Source of the DNA: Flavobacterium sp.
Lineage (GTDB): Bacteria > Bacteroidota > Bacteroidia > Flavobacteriales > Flavobacteriaceae
Assembly (NCBI RefSeq): GCF_024710485.1
Contig: NZ_JANJUQ010000038.1
Span: 1-64,000 of the forward strand
DNA length: 64,000 nt
Reading direction: 5' to 3'
How positions within the stretch are numbered: position 1 is the first letter of the stretch; the number at the start of each line of letters is the position of its first letter. This document shows positions 36,092 to 45,950 of the stretch, in pieces. Below the pieces are notes generated by a model. That model searched no databases, had not been told where the DNA came from, and saw nothing but the letters and a program-made list of their open reading frames with translations. The translations under genes were made by a program, and so were the position numbers.

Positions 36092-37124
36092 TATACCTTC
36101 GGATATCAACACTTTTGTCTAATGGCTTTTGGCTTTCGATATACTCGAATAAATCCAAAGCCATTGCGGGCGCCAGCATTACACCTCTGGTTCCTAAGCC
36201 ATTTAGAATATGCATATTTTTGTGTGACGGATGAGTTCCGAGTAACGGCCTTCTGTCGTTAACTGTCGGGCGAACCCCTGCGAAATGCGAAACAATTTCG
36301 AATTCGCATTGGAGAATTTCCCGGATGCGCTCGACCAATTCTACTTTACCTTCTTCGGTAGGCAAATCGGTTTTGTCCTCCCAATTGTATGTGGCGCCGA
36401 CTTTAAACAAATTATTCCCCAACGGTAAAATAAAAATGCTGGTGTTGATAATCACATCTATATCTAAATCGGGTGCTTTGATAATAAATAGTTCGCCTTT
36501 AGTCCCATCTAGCGGGAGGTTTTTGAAATACGGATTGGCGTGCATGCCGAACCCTTCAGCAAAGACAATGTGTTTGGCTTGAAAGTCCTCATATAACGCC
36601 ATATTATCTGTAATTTGAAGCTTCTCGTATAGGAAAGCATCCGGCACTAAAATAGCTAATGATTTTAGATACGATTGATAAGCATTTAAAAAGATATCGG
36701 TATCTAGATAACCGGTGTGCAATACTTCACCGTAACCAAAAGGAGAATCAATGGCTTTGTATTTTTTATGAACTATAGTTGTGGAAAGGAAAGGAGATAA
36801 AGAAGGTTTATCAGAAGCGGCAAACCAATTGTTTTGCTCTTCAACAGAAAAGAACTTGCGATAGATAGGCATTTTAAAATCAACTTGTACCTGCAGTTTA
36901 GCTTCTATTTGCGCATAAAACTGGTTGGCTAATGCCAATTGACGTTCTGCATCCCAAACTTGGCTAAAACGCTTTAATATAACCGGATTGTATAAACCTC
37001 CAGCCACTCGTGATGAGTTTTGCGATTGGTTGTCAAAAACCACAAAAGACTTTTGATTTTGTATAAGTGTTTCAGCGAAGGCAATACCTGCCAAACCTGA
37101 GCCTACAATGATATAATCGAGCAT
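36078..37124 (-). CDS. FAD-dependent oxidoreductase (DAO family)
   Basis: 348 residues. An N-terminal FAD-binding motif (IIVGSGLAGIAFAETL) is followed by a DAO-type body, with the second FAD contact AGVRPTVNDRRPLLG and the C-terminal LNGLGTRGVMLAPAMA. It resembles amine or glycine oxidase-like enzymes; the substrate is unknown. The start is 65 bp beyond the gldN stop, with the gld terminator between. Confidence 0.87.
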   Translation of the reverse strand: MLDYIIVGSGLAGIAFAETLIQNQKSFVVFDNQSQNSSRVAGGLYNPVILKRFSQVWDAERQLALANQFYAQIEAKLQVQVDFKMPIYRKFFSVEEQNNWFAASDKPSLSPFLSTTIVHKKYKAIDSPFGYGEVLHTGYLDTDIFLNAYQSYLKSLAILVPDAFLYEKLQITDNMALYEDFQAKHIVFAEGFGMHANPYFKNLPLDGTKGELFIIKAPDLDIDVIINTSIFILPLGNNLFKVGATYNWEDKTDLPTEEGKVELVERIREILQCEFEIVSHFAGVRPTVNDRRPLLGTHPSHKNMHILNGLGTRGVMLAPAMALDLFEYIESQKPLDKSVDIRRYITSF

Positions 37125-37135
37125 AATTTTGAGCT

Positions 37136-37168
37136 AAAAAAAACTCTCACCAAAAATGATGAGAGTTT
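37136..37168 (-). terminator. Intrinsic terminator of the gldKLMN operon
   Basis: On the minus strand AACTCTCA and TGAGAGTT pair around a 10-nt loop and are followed by eight T. It lies 22 bp after the gldN stop, so no gldO-like gene is in the unit. Confidence 0.85.
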
Positions 37169-37189
37169 TGTATGATTTATGAAAAAATC

Positions 37190-38104
37190 TTAGTAGTTCC
37201 ACATATCAGATTCGAAGCTGCGAATCTTTTCTTTGATACGTTCAGATTCTAATAACTGCATTTGAGCATTGTCTTTCATGTAGTCGGCTACCTGACGGTC
37301 TCCGTATACATTCTCTTCTTTGTAGATTACACCGTTGAATCTTCGAGAGTTCAATAAGTGATCAAAGGTAATAGGCATAGCAGAATTTTTGTCATTAAAT
37401 GCTTTTGCTTCGTGCAGTATATCTCTGATAGCTGGAAAATAAACCCAAAACAACTCGATAGCGTCTGCATTCTCTTTCCCAATATCTCTTGCCTCAGGAG
37501 TTACTGGGCAAATACCTAGCAGTCTGTATTTCAACTCACCTTGACGTTTATCAAAATACCAATAACCTTTGATTTTGAATCCGGAAATATCTTGCGCTGT
37601 AAGATCTCTTTGATCAATAAACTGTTTGTCTAATACTTTTCTACCGGACATGTAATCATCATAGTAATTGTTGATTTCGTCTTTTCCGGCATCAGTAGTA
37701 TCGATAAAGGTTAAGGAAGGTCCAACGTCTTTGAAAGTTTTTTTAGTGTTAAAATAATCATCAGCGTAAACTTCAGTTATTTTTCCACTCTTAACTCCTT
37801 TCAATAAAACATCGAATAAAGATCTTCTATCTTTACCAACAAAAGCAGTATCAATAGGATAATACAAAGGAAAATTAATTCTTTCATCAATATCGATAAA
37901 CTCCCAAATTGTTTTACCCATCAATACATCTCTATCATGAACATAACCATACGGAAGTGGCTTATCATTATCAGAAATTAACTGAGCAGGAGTTTTCTTT
38001 CCTATTTCATCAGGTGTTTTTGCATTGAGCAAATTAGATTGTGCGAAAGAATTCACACTCAATACGGATACAAAAACTATTGACAAAAGATTTTTAATTT
38101 TCAT
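37190..38104 (-). CDS. gldN: Gliding motility/T9SS protein GldN
   Basis: 304 residues with a signal peptide (ending SFAQ). The body matches GldN/PorN: YVHDRDVLMGKTIWEFIDIDERINFPLYYP (in part, residues about 55-84), then IKGYWYFDKRQGELKYRLLGICP and SRRFNGVIYKEENVYGDR. GldN forms the periplasmic ring with GldK that is part of the T9SS outer-membrane assembly. Last gene of the gldK-L-M-N operon, 45 bp after gldM. Confidence 0.96.
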   Translation of the reverse strand: MKIKNLLSIVFVSVLSVNSFAQSNLLNAKTPDEIGKKTPAQLISDNDKPLPYGYVHDRDVLMGKTIWEFIDIDERINFPLYYPIDTAFVGKDRRSLFDVLLKGVKSGKITEVYADDYFNTKKTFKDVGPSLTFIDTTDAGKDEINNYYDDYMSGRKVLDKQFIDQRDLTAQDISGFKIKGYWYFDKRQGELKYRLLGICPVTPEARDIGKENADAIELFWVYFPAIRDILHEAKAFNDKNSAMPITFDHLLNSRRFNGVIYKEENVYGDRQVADYMKDNAQMQLLESERIKEKIRSFESDMWNY

Positions 38105-38149
38105 AATGCTGTTATTTAAGTTATTTAAGTAGGATTATATCAACTTAAA

Positions 38150-39697
38150 TTATTGTATTTCGTAGGCAACAGGAGCAGCATCTTTAGTTACGATGTTTGC
38201 TGAAGTACCAATGATTTTAGTTTTAATTTCAGAAATAATAATTTGGTCTCCTCTTGAAGCTCTGGCTAAAGCAGCTTTACACTGTGCATTAACACGATCT
38301 CCATTAACAATAATTGCAGGTTGACCAGGAACTTTAAAAGTAAATCGGGTAACTTGGAACTGTAAGTCATACAAGAAGTCTTGTAATTCAGCCGTCACTT
38401 GAGAAACCTCTAAACGAGATTTAGCTCCTTTCACTACACCAACTTGCTTTCCGATGGCTCCTGCCGGTGCAGGGATGTTTTTAATACGGAATACTTTTTT
38501 ATCTGTTACCGTTTTACCGTCAGTCATTTTACCGCTTACAGAAACTGTAACTTCAGTACCAGATCCAGGATTTAAGTTATACTTACCAGGACCTCCGGCT
38601 TTAGTTAAACCAGGAGCTGAGGCAGTAACAAAATTGTCACCGATTCCAGCAAATGAAATAGTCATTGGGTTTGGTAACCCTCTATAGACAACGTTCATTT
38701 TGTCGGCAGAAATGTTAGCTGAGTTTGGTCTAGGTACTACAATGTAAGAACCTTCAAATTTCAAAGGAATAGATTTACCATCTTCTAAGAAAGTAAATGT
38801 ACCGCCAAATTTTTGCTCTCCGATAGAACCGGCAGTCATCGAAATAACAGCTTGACCATTCTCAATTTTACCCGGACCGTTGAATGAGGTTGGTTTAGTA
38901 TTAGCATCATACTTACCTAAAACTACTTTACCAGTTACTTGCTCACCTTGGAAATAAACGTTTTTATCTAAAGCAACAATAGCCTGGAAATTTTTCATAG
39001 ACGCTGCTTCCTTAAAGGTGTTACCCATCAAAACATTATAAATTCCTGACTCCATAGTTTTGATGTCATTTTGAAGTGCTGACAATTTAGTTAATGAGGC
39101 AATCGCTGGGAAACCTTTGTAATGGTAATCTAAATATTTCTTAGTTACACCATCACCATCTTTAACATCTTTAGTAGAAAACTTAGTTTCCAATTCTTTG
39201 ATGATAGGTTGGTATTTCACATCGTTACCGAAAATTGATTTCATATCAGCAACAAACTTATCAAACTTTCCAACGATTTCTTTTCCTTTAGGAGAATAAC
39301 CGTCACCTTCAAACCAAAGCTCATCTACTTTATCACCTTTGTCCATAGCTTCGTAAGGTAATTTCCCGGTTTTTTCATCTAATTCAAAATCGGCTGAAAT
39401 ATCTTTCTTCAAGCCACCAATAAAGTTAAAGAACTCCTCTGACAACTTAGAAACCTTTTTTGCTTTATCGTTTGGTTCAGAGAATTTTAATGGGTCTTCA
39501 CTAGCTTTAGATTCTAAGAAAGACAATAATTTTTTGTTGTACTCTGTGGTTGACACATTGGATGTATCAAACTTTTCATTCATAAGTCCGAAAGCAGACA
39601 ATACTTCTTTGGACATATTCAATGCTAACATCGCGATGAAAACCAAGTACATTAGGTTAATCATCTTCTGTCTAGGGGTTAGTTTTCCTCCTGCCAT
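38150..39697 (-). CDS. gldM: Gliding motility/T9SS motor protein GldM
   Basis: 515 residues. An N-terminal cytoplasmic stretch carries Arg9 in TPRQKMINLMYLV, a residue reported as important in the GldLM motor. A single transmembrane helix (about 14-32) leads into a large periplasmic region with the domains expected of GldM, ending in DQIIISEIKTKIIG. With GldL it forms the proton-driven rotary motor that powers T9SS and gliding. 50 bp after gldL. Confidence 0.97.
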   Translation of the reverse strand: MAGGKLTPRQKMINLMYLVFIAMLALNMSKEVLSAFGLMNEKFDTSNVSTTEYNKKLLSFLESKASEDPLKFSEPNDKAKKVSKLSEEFFNFIGGLKKDISADFELDEKTGKLPYEAMDKGDKVDELWFEGDGYSPKGKEIVGKFDKFVADMKSIFGNDVKYQPIIKELETKFSTKDVKDGDGVTKKYLDYHYKGFPAIASLTKLSALQNDIKTMESGIYNVLMGNTFKEAASMKNFQAIVALDKNVYFQGEQVTGKVVLGKYDANTKPTSFNGPGKIENGQAVISMTAGSIGEQKFGGTFTFLEDGKSIPLKFEGSYIVVPRPNSANISADKMNVVYRGLPNPMTISFAGIGDNFVTASAPGLTKAGGPGKYNLNPGSGTEVTVSVSGKMTDGKTVTDKKVFRIKNIPAPAGAIGKQVGVVKGAKSRLEVSQVTAELQDFLYDLQFQVTRFTFKVPGQPAIIVNGDRVNAQCKAALARASRGDQIIISEIKTKIIGTSANIVTKDAAPVAYEIQ

Positions 39698-39747
39698 TTT
39701 TTCTAATTAGTTATTGTTTTGTTAATAAAATATAGTTCAAAAACTAA

Positions 39748-40383
39748 TTATCCTTTGTTACTCATTGCAGATAACATACCACCATAAACATTGTTCAACG
39801 TTTGTAAGTTTGATGTTAAAGATTGCATTTGATCTTTTAATTTTAAATTGTTTTCTGCAACTTCATTGTTAATTTGAGCATTTCTCTCAGCACTTTGCAA
39901 TTGAACTTGGTATAAACCATTCAAAGTTTCTAACTGAGTTGCAGCTTTAGTCATTTCTTCAGCATATTTTTTGGTTGAAGCAACCGAATCAACAGTAGGA
40001 GAAATAGCTTTAGCCGCTCCTTCAAAATTTTTGATACTGTTTCCTAAGCTTTCCATCAATTGACTATCGATTTTAGCTTCTTTCAACATATTGTCTAATT
40101 TTTGTGATAATAATCCTTGAGCATCTTTAGGATCTTCAGCTTTTTTATCTCTAGGTCTAGCTTCACCACCAGCTAATTCTGGGTATACTAAAGACCAATC
40201 TAATTCTTTATCAACAGGGTCAAATGCAGACAATCCGAAGATTAATGCTTCTGTTCCTAATCCAACGATAAGCATAACACTTGCACCTGGCCAGTGCATC
40301 AATTTGAATAATGCTCCAATAATTACAACAGCCGCTCCCATACCGTAAGCGAAATTCATTGTTTTTTTGCTTAATAATGCCAT
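39748..40383 (-). CDS. gldL: Gliding motility/T9SS motor protein GldL
   Basis: 211 residues. Two transmembrane helices at the N-terminus (about 10-28 and 34-52), the second carrying the membrane-embedded Glu45 (GLGTEALIFG), which corresponds to the key proton-path glutamate of GldL. A Lys/Glu-rich cytoplasmic coiled-coil part follows. The cell uses it as the ring around GldM in the inner-membrane motor. 56 bp after gldK. Confidence 0.96.
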   Translation of the reverse strand: MALLSKKTMNFAYGMGAAVVIIGALFKLMHWPGASVMLIVGLGTEALIFGLSAFDPVDKELDWSLVYPELAGGEARPRDKKAEDPKDAQGLLSQKLDNMLKEAKIDSQLMESLGNSIKNFEGAAKAISPTVDSVASTKKYAEEMTKAATQLETLNGLYQVQLQSAERNAQINNEVAENNLKLKDQMQSLTSNLQTLNNVYGGMLSAMSNKG

Positions 40384-40439
40384 AATAAATAATTTTTTTT
40401 TAGTTAGTTAAGTTAAATATAATTAAGTTGGTTTTGAAA

Positions 40440-41855
40440 TTACTTTCTAGGTGCTTTACCATTTTTAGTTACTTGAGTTCCCATGTAATCTTGAACTGTT
40501 CTGAAGCCAATGTAACTTCTGGCTGTATCAGCATATTCAAAATCTCTGGTACTCACTTGCAAAAAGTAAGCGACATCTTTCCATGAACCTCCGCGAACTA
40601 CTTTTCGCATGTTTTTAGAATCACCTACAGTTGGGTTCATGGTTGAAACATATTCGTAAGCCGCTGCATCATAGGCTGAATCAGTCCACTCCGCTACGTT
40701 ACCTGACATGTTATATAAGTTGTAACCGTTTGGCTCGTATGATTTGGCTTCAACAGTGTATAAAGCTTGGTCAGCAGCATAATCTCCTCTATTAGGTTTG
40801 AAGTTTGCCAAGAAACAACCTCTGTCATTTTTAGCATAAGGACCACCCCAAGGATAAGTTGCAGACTCTAAACCACCTCTGGCAGCATATTCCCACTCAG
40901 CTTCTGTAGGCAATCTAAAAGAGTTGATTAAATCCGGTCTGTTCTTTTTCTTTTTCGATTTGATGTAAGCGTTTTTATTTAAAGTTCTCCAAGCACAAAA
41001 TGCTTTAGCTTGCTTCCATGACACACCCACTACTGGATAGTCACCATAAGCTTGATGCCAGAAATAATCATTGTGCATTGGCTCGTTATAAGAATAAGCG
41101 AAATCTTTAATCCAAACTGTAGTATCAGGATAAACTTCTTGTTGTTCTGTTCTGATAAAAGAACTTCTTTTCCCTACTTTAGCTTTTGCAGCCGCTTGAA
41201 TATCCATCCAAGAGTAACGGAACTTTAATTTTCTAACATCAATCGTTCTCAATCCGTTGAATGATTCCGCCAAAGGCAAATACATACTATCCATTACTTC
41301 AGAATAATATTCATCCGGATATTTACTAGTATCTGTAATTAATTTTACTTTTCTGTTTAATCTTCTACCGGCATAAGGATCATCATCAGTCCCAACACTG
41401 TAATAATTCTCATACATGTATTTGTCATAAGGAGTCATTTTAGCAGGATCTGTATCGTTAAAGGCAAAATCACCAATACTTCCGGCATTTTTTCCGCCTT
41501 TACCCCCTGAACCGGCTGTTTGACCAACCTCGTCTGCCAAGATAGCTAAACGAACCCTGATTGTAGAATCTTTAACCCATTCTACAAATTGACGGTATTC
41601 GCTGTTGGTAATTTCAGTTTCATCCATGTAGAACGATCTTACGGTTACCGTTTTGGTTGGCGCATCTTGTACATTAGCCAAATCATCATCTGATTTACCC
41701 ATAATGTAAGCTCCGCCCGGAATCAAAGTCATACCAAACGGCTTCTCTGGATGCCATTTCTTTCCTTTAACTCCTACTAACTCACCTTTGTCGCTTGATC
41801 GTCCACAGCCCGTTAATAAAGCTAAAACTGATGCGAATGCAATGACTTTCTTCAT
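40440..41855 (-). CDS. gldK: Gliding motility/T9SS lipoprotein GldK
   Basis: 471 residues. The signal peptide ends at a lipobox (LLTGCGRS). The rest is a formylglycine-generating-enzyme-like (SUMF1) fold: GAYIMGKSDDD, FYMDETEITNSEYRQFV, PVVGVSWKQAKAFCAWR, RLPTEAEWEYAARGG and VVRGGSWKDVAYFL. In T9SS this fold is structural, not catalytic. GldK sits at the outer membrane with GldN. First gene of the operon. Confidence 0.96.
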   Translation of the reverse strand: MKKVIAFASVLALLTGCGRSSDKGELVGVKGKKWHPEKPFGMTLIPGGAYIMGKSDDDLANVQDAPTKTVTVRSFYMDETEITNSEYRQFVEWVKDSTIRVRLAILADEVGQTAGSGGKGGKNAGSIGDFAFNDTDPAKMTPYDKYMYENYYSVGTDDDPYAGRRLNRKVKLITDTSKYPDEYYSEVMDSMYLPLAESFNGLRTIDVRKLKFRYSWMDIQAAAKAKVGKRSSFIRTEQQEVYPDTTVWIKDFAYSYNEPMHNDYFWHQAYGDYPVVGVSWKQAKAFCAWRTLNKNAYIKSKKKKNRPDLINSFRLPTEAEWEYAARGGLESATYPWGGPYAKNDRGCFLANFKPNRGDYAADQALYTVEAKSYEPNGYNLYNMSGNVAEWTDSAYDAAAYEYVSTMNPTVGDSKNMRKVVRGGSWKDVAYFLQVSTRDFEYADTARSYIGFRTVQDYMGTQVTKNGKAPRK

Positions 41856-42112
41856 ATAAATTGGGGTTATTTGAATTTTTTATTTTTAAGGGCGTAAACC
41901 TATTTATTATTTTTCAAAAAAGCAATTAAATAATATTAAATTTTACCCAGACTAATTTCTTACCACACTTTCACATTCCAAAAATAGAATAATAAAAGTA
42001 AACAAAAAAACATTTTATCGATAAAATACACATTTTTACTGATAAAATGCATGTTTTTGTATTTTTTGTAATCTAAAGACTACATAATATATTATTATTA
42101 CTCTCTAAATAA
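41856..42112 (-). promoter_or_regulatory. Regulatory region upstream of gldK
   Basis: A very AT-rich 257-bp gap. It contains a perfect 16-bp palindrome ATTTTATCGATAAAAT (42012-42027), with a similar degenerate copy ATTTTTACTGATAAAAT (42032-42048) 4 bp away. On the minus strand TATTTTTG (41986-41979) could be a -7 box, with a TTG at 42005-42003 (16-bp spacer). The palindromes lie just upstream of that promoter and could bind a regulator. The leader would be about 115 nt. Confidence 0.4.
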
Positions 42113-43264
42113 TTACAAACAATTTTTTCTTTGTGCTTTCCACCATCTTTCCGGTATCTCGTGATTACACGCAGCCAGATATTCCTCATGCGAACACGGT
42201 AATAACGTGTTTTTTTTCAATTTATTGTGTTGTCCTGCGAAAAAATTAATTTCAATCCACCAACGATCCGTTTTGTTGCTCTTGTAAAAAACCAATTCTT
42301 CACTTTCTAAAGGAACAATGTATTTTAAATAGTTTTCTTTAGTTCCGAATGGATATTCATTAGAACGAAAATTAACTCCTTCCATGAAATACCAGATCGA
42401 TTGTGCAATTAACACTGCCTCTTCTTTAGTGTTATTGTGATTGAAAACACCAAACGAACTCACCTTATCACTAATCCCGGCATATCGGGTTAAGCTGCAA
42501 ATTTCTTTACCATTAAAACCATTTGGGATAAAATTAATCAAATTCCCTGAATCTGAGGACTTTACCGATGTTAAATCCAAACAAACAATATCAGCATCTC
42601 TGAAAACCGGTTCTGAGAGTGCAATATTGTTGGAAATTTCACCTAAGCGATAAGCATCGAAATATAATTTTTCAATCAAATCAATTTCTTCTTGTGAATT
42701 GAAATACGTTTGATAACCGATATTACAATAATTGAATAAGTTGTTCGGCTCGTCTAATACAATCTTTGACAAATAAGAATCGGAGGTTATGCCGTCTTCT
42801 TGTTTGCCGAAATCAAATTTACTATCAATAGCCACCAAGTTCACCATCTGCTCCAAACTATCGTAAGCCCTGTACAACGGATAAGTCAAATCTTGTGAAC
42901 CACCTATTATGATAGGTATAACACCTTTGCGAATTAATTTAGCTGCCACTTTTTGCAAAGCAAAATAAGTATCCTCTAAAGAGTTCCCGGGATAGATGTC
43001 GCCCAAATCAGCGATAGCACTTTGCCAATTACCGGGAAACAAACTATACAATTCTTTTCGAACGGCATTCAAATTCACTTCTTCGAAAGCCTTTGTGTTG
43101 CCGCGATTTTCTAAAACACCAACAACGGCAATCTTAATCAGATCCAAATCAGGAAAATCTTTATCGGTATGGAATGACACTTTACTACCAAGATGCTGTG
43201 AAGACAGACCTTTTATATATTGTATAATTTCATTGTCAACCGGTGAAAGAAAATCAAATTCCAT
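42113..43264 (-). CDS. Ureohydrolase (arginase/formimidoylglutamase)-family protein with degenerate metal site
   Basis: 383 residues. The fold signature is visible: VPIIIGGSQDLTYPLYRAYDS near residues 115-136 (quoted in part), VAIDSKFDF near 144-152, and VCLDLTSVKSSDS near 227-239. In active enzymes these read GGDHS, DAHxD and SxDxDxxDP. Here the first His is Gln124, the His of DAHxD is Lys149, and the second Asp of the last motif is Thr232, so roughly half of the manganese ligands are gone. Annotation as formimidoylglutamase should be doubted: it is probably not a functional hydrolase. Starts 3 bp after the topA stop. Confidence 0.8.
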   Translation of the reverse strand: MEFDFLSPVDNEIIQYIKGLSSQHLGSKVSFHTDKDFPDLDLIKIAVVGVLENRGNTKAFEEVNLNAVRKELYSLFPGNWQSAIADLGDIYPGNSLEDTYFALQKVAAKLIRKGVIPIIIGGSQDLTYPLYRAYDSLEQMVNLVAIDSKFDFGKQEDGITSDSYLSKIVLDEPNNLFNYCNIGYQTYFNSQEEIDLIEKLYFDAYRLGEISNNIALSEPVFRDADIVCLDLTSVKSSDSGNLINFIPNGFNGKEICSLTRYAGISDKVSSFGVFNHNNTKEEAVLIAQSIWYFMEGVNFRSNEYPFGTKENYLKYIVPLESEELVFYKSNKTDRWWIEINFFAGQHNKLKKNTLLPCSHEEYLAACNHEIPERWWKAQRKNCL

Positions 43265-43267
43265 AGG

Positions 43268-45784
43268 TTACTTTTTTTTGGCGGTTGTTTTTTTTGCGGT
43301 TGCTTTTTTGGCCGGATCTTTTTTGGCAGCAGTCTTTTTCTCAGGGGTTTTCTTGGCAATCATTTCTTGTACTTGCTCCAAGGTTAATTTGGCAGCATCA
43401 ACATCTTTATTCAATTCGATTTTGATTTTTCCTTTGGTGATGACTGATTTTCCCCAGCGGGCTTTTTCCACCAAAATACCTTCCTCTTTCCAATGATGTA
43501 TGACTTTATCAATGTCTTTCTGTAACTTCTCATCGATTAATGTTTCGATATCAGATTGCGATAGGTTATTGAAATCGTATTTTTTATTGACATTGATAAA
43601 CATGCCATTCCACTTTAAGAACGGACCAAAACGACCAACGCCCTTTTGTACGTCCATATTTTGATATGTTCCGATTGGCGCATCAGCTTTGGTTTTTTCA
43701 TCAATTAATTCCTGTGCTCTTTCCATAGTCACATCCAAGGGATCTTCGCCTTTTGGAAGTGAAATGAATTGTTTGCCGAAACGAACATAAGGTCCGAAAC
43801 GACCGTTGCTCACTTCAACTTCTTCTCCGTTATAGGTACCGAGGTTTTTCGGCAACAAAAACAAATTCAGCGCTTCTTCCAGAGTAATATTACCGATGTT
43901 TTGATCTTGACGCAAACTCGCAAATTGTTTGTTTTCGTCTTCTGCATCTCCAATTTGAGCCATAGGCCCGAATTTCCCCAAACGCACCGATACCGGTTTA
44001 CCCGTTTTCGGATCAGCACCTAAAATGCGCTCACCGCTTTCTCTGTCGGCATTTTTCTCTACTTCAATTACATTCGGATGAAACTTGTTGTAGAAATCCT
44101 GCATCATTTTAGCCCAATCGATATTTCCTTCAGCTATTTCGTCAAAGTCTTGCTCTACTTTAGCGGTAAAATTGTAATCTAAAATGGCTTCAAAGTTCTT
44201 TACTAAAAAGTCGTTTACAATAGTTCCGATATCTGTTGGTACCAATTTTCCTTTATCGGAACCGGTGTTTTCTTTTAAAATCTTTTCGTCGACTTTACTG
44301 TCTTTTAAAGTCAACTGTACATATTTTCGTTCTACACCGTCTAAGTTACCTTTCTCAACATAATTTCTGTTGATGATGGTAGAAATAGTTGGCGCATAGG
44401 TAGACGGACGACCGATTCCTAATTCCTCTAACTTCTTCACCAAAGAAGCTTCGGTGTATCTTGACGGCGGACGCGAATATCTTTCGGTCGCAGTGATATT
44501 ATTATTGTGTAATTTTTCGTTAATCTTTAAAGCCGGCAACATGCCTTCTTGTTCTTCATCGTCGTCGTCGTTACCTTCTAAATAAACTTTTAAGAAACCT
44601 TCAAACTTGATGACTTCACCGGTAGCTTGGAATACTTCCGAATGGTTGTTGGCTTCTATCTTTACAATGGTACGTTCCAATTCCGCATCAGCCATTTGAG
44701 ACGCTAAAGTTCTTTTCCAAATCAGTTCATACAAGCGTGCTTGGTCTCTTTCAACGTTCACGGTGTGACGCGACATGTCTGTCGGACGAATAGCCTCGTG
44801 AGCTTCTTGCGCACCTTTGGATTTGGTATTGTAATTTCGAGGCTTGCTGTATTCAGCTCCATAGTAACTGGTGATTTCTGCTTGAGCCGCGGCCATGGCT
44901 TCTTGAGACAAGTTTACACTGTCGGTTCTCATGTAAGTAATGAGTCCGGCCTCGTACAACCTTTGAGCAATTTGCATCGTAATGCCAACCGGAAAATACA
45001 ATTTACGTGCTGCTTCCTGTTGCAAAGTGGAAGTGGTAAACGGAGCTGCAGGAGATTTTTTGGTTGGTTTGGTTTCCAAATCGGCTACCTTGTATATAGA
45101 GCCAATGTTTTTTTGCAAAAAGTCTTCCGCTTCTTTTTTGGTAGCGAAGTTCTTCGGCAATTTGGCTTTGACTACTTTTCCGGCTTCATTGGTAAACTCG
45201 GCTGTAACCGAATACGAAGCTACTGCTTTGAATTCTTGAATTTCTCTTTCACGCTCAACAATCAAACGAACAGAAACCGATTGCACACGTCCGGCCGATA
45301 ATCCTCCTTTGACTTTTTTCCACAATACCGGCGAGAGTTCGTAACCCACCAGTCTGTCCAAAACACGACGGGCTTGTTGCGCATTGACTAAGTTGTAATC
45401 GATGCCGCGCGGGTTTTCAATCGCTTTTTGAATAGCGGTTTTGGTAATTTCGTGGAAAACAATTCTTTTGGTTTTAGCCTTATCTAATTTCAATTCTTCC
45501 GCCAAGTGCCAAGAAATGGCTTCTCCCTCGCGGTCCTCATCGGAAGCCAACCAAACGGTTTCCGCATTTTTAGACAAATCTTTCAGTTTTTTGACCAGAG
45601 CTTTTTTATCAGAAGACACCTCATACTTGGGCTTAAACCCGTTGGCAACGTCTACTCCTATTTCTTTGGAAGGTAAGTCGGCTATGTGGCCGTAACTCGA
45701 CTCTACCTGAAACTCACTTCCGAGAAATTTTTCGATTGTTTTGGCCTTTGCCGGCGACTCCACGATAACTAAATTCTTTGCCAT
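43268..45784 (-). CDS. topA: DNA topoisomerase I
   Basis: 838 residues. The toprim domain begins at MAKNLVIVESPAKAKTIEKFLG and includes SDEDREGEAIS. The catalytic tyrosine lies in GLITYMRTDS. The core is followed by several repeats ending in a C-terminal stretch of about 35 residues rich in Lys and Ala (KKTPEKKTAAKKDPAKKATA and onward), a DNA-binding tail. It relaxes negatively supercoiled DNA. It leads a unit with the ureohydrolase-like gene. Confidence 0.98.
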   Translation of the reverse strand: MAKNLVIVESPAKAKTIEKFLGSEFQVESSYGHIADLPSKEIGVDVANGFKPKYEVSSDKKALVKKLKDLSKNAETVWLASDEDREGEAISWHLAEELKLDKAKTKRIVFHEITKTAIQKAIENPRGIDYNLVNAQQARRVLDRLVGYELSPVLWKKVKGGLSAGRVQSVSVRLIVEREREIQEFKAVASYSVTAEFTNEAGKVVKAKLPKNFATKKEAEDFLQKNIGSIYKVADLETKPTKKSPAAPFTTSTLQQEAARKLYFPVGITMQIAQRLYEAGLITYMRTDSVNLSQEAMAAAQAEITSYYGAEYSKPRNYNTKSKGAQEAHEAIRPTDMSRHTVNVERDQARLYELIWKRTLASQMADAELERTIVKIEANNHSEVFQATGEVIKFEGFLKVYLEGNDDDDEEQEGMLPALKINEKLHNNNITATERYSRPPSRYTEASLVKKLEELGIGRPSTYAPTISTIINRNYVEKGNLDGVERKYVQLTLKDSKVDEKILKENTGSDKGKLVPTDIGTIVNDFLVKNFEAILDYNFTAKVEQDFDEIAEGNIDWAKMMQDFYNKFHPNVIEVEKNADRESGERILGADPKTGKPVSVRLGKFGPMAQIGDAEDENKQFASLRQDQNIGNITLEEALNLFLLPKNLGTYNGEEVEVSNGRFGPYVRFGKQFISLPKGEDPLDVTMERAQELIDEKTKADAPIGTYQNMDVQKGVGRFGPFLKWNGMFINVNKKYDFNNLSQSDIETLIDEKLQKDIDKVIHHWKEEGILVEKARWGKSVITKGKIKIELNKDVDAAKLTLEQVQEMIAKKTPEKKTAAKKDPAKKATAKKTTAKKK

Positions 45785-45950
45785 ATCCCGATTGTTTACG
45801 CGGACAAAAGTAAACGTTTTTTTTAAAATATCGATTTAGTGCAACTTTTTAACGGTGATTGACCCATAAAAGAAATTGACACCTTAATATATAGGTAGTC
45901 TTTTCACAAACTTTTTTCGAAGTCAACCGAGACAAAAGACAAAGCCTATC

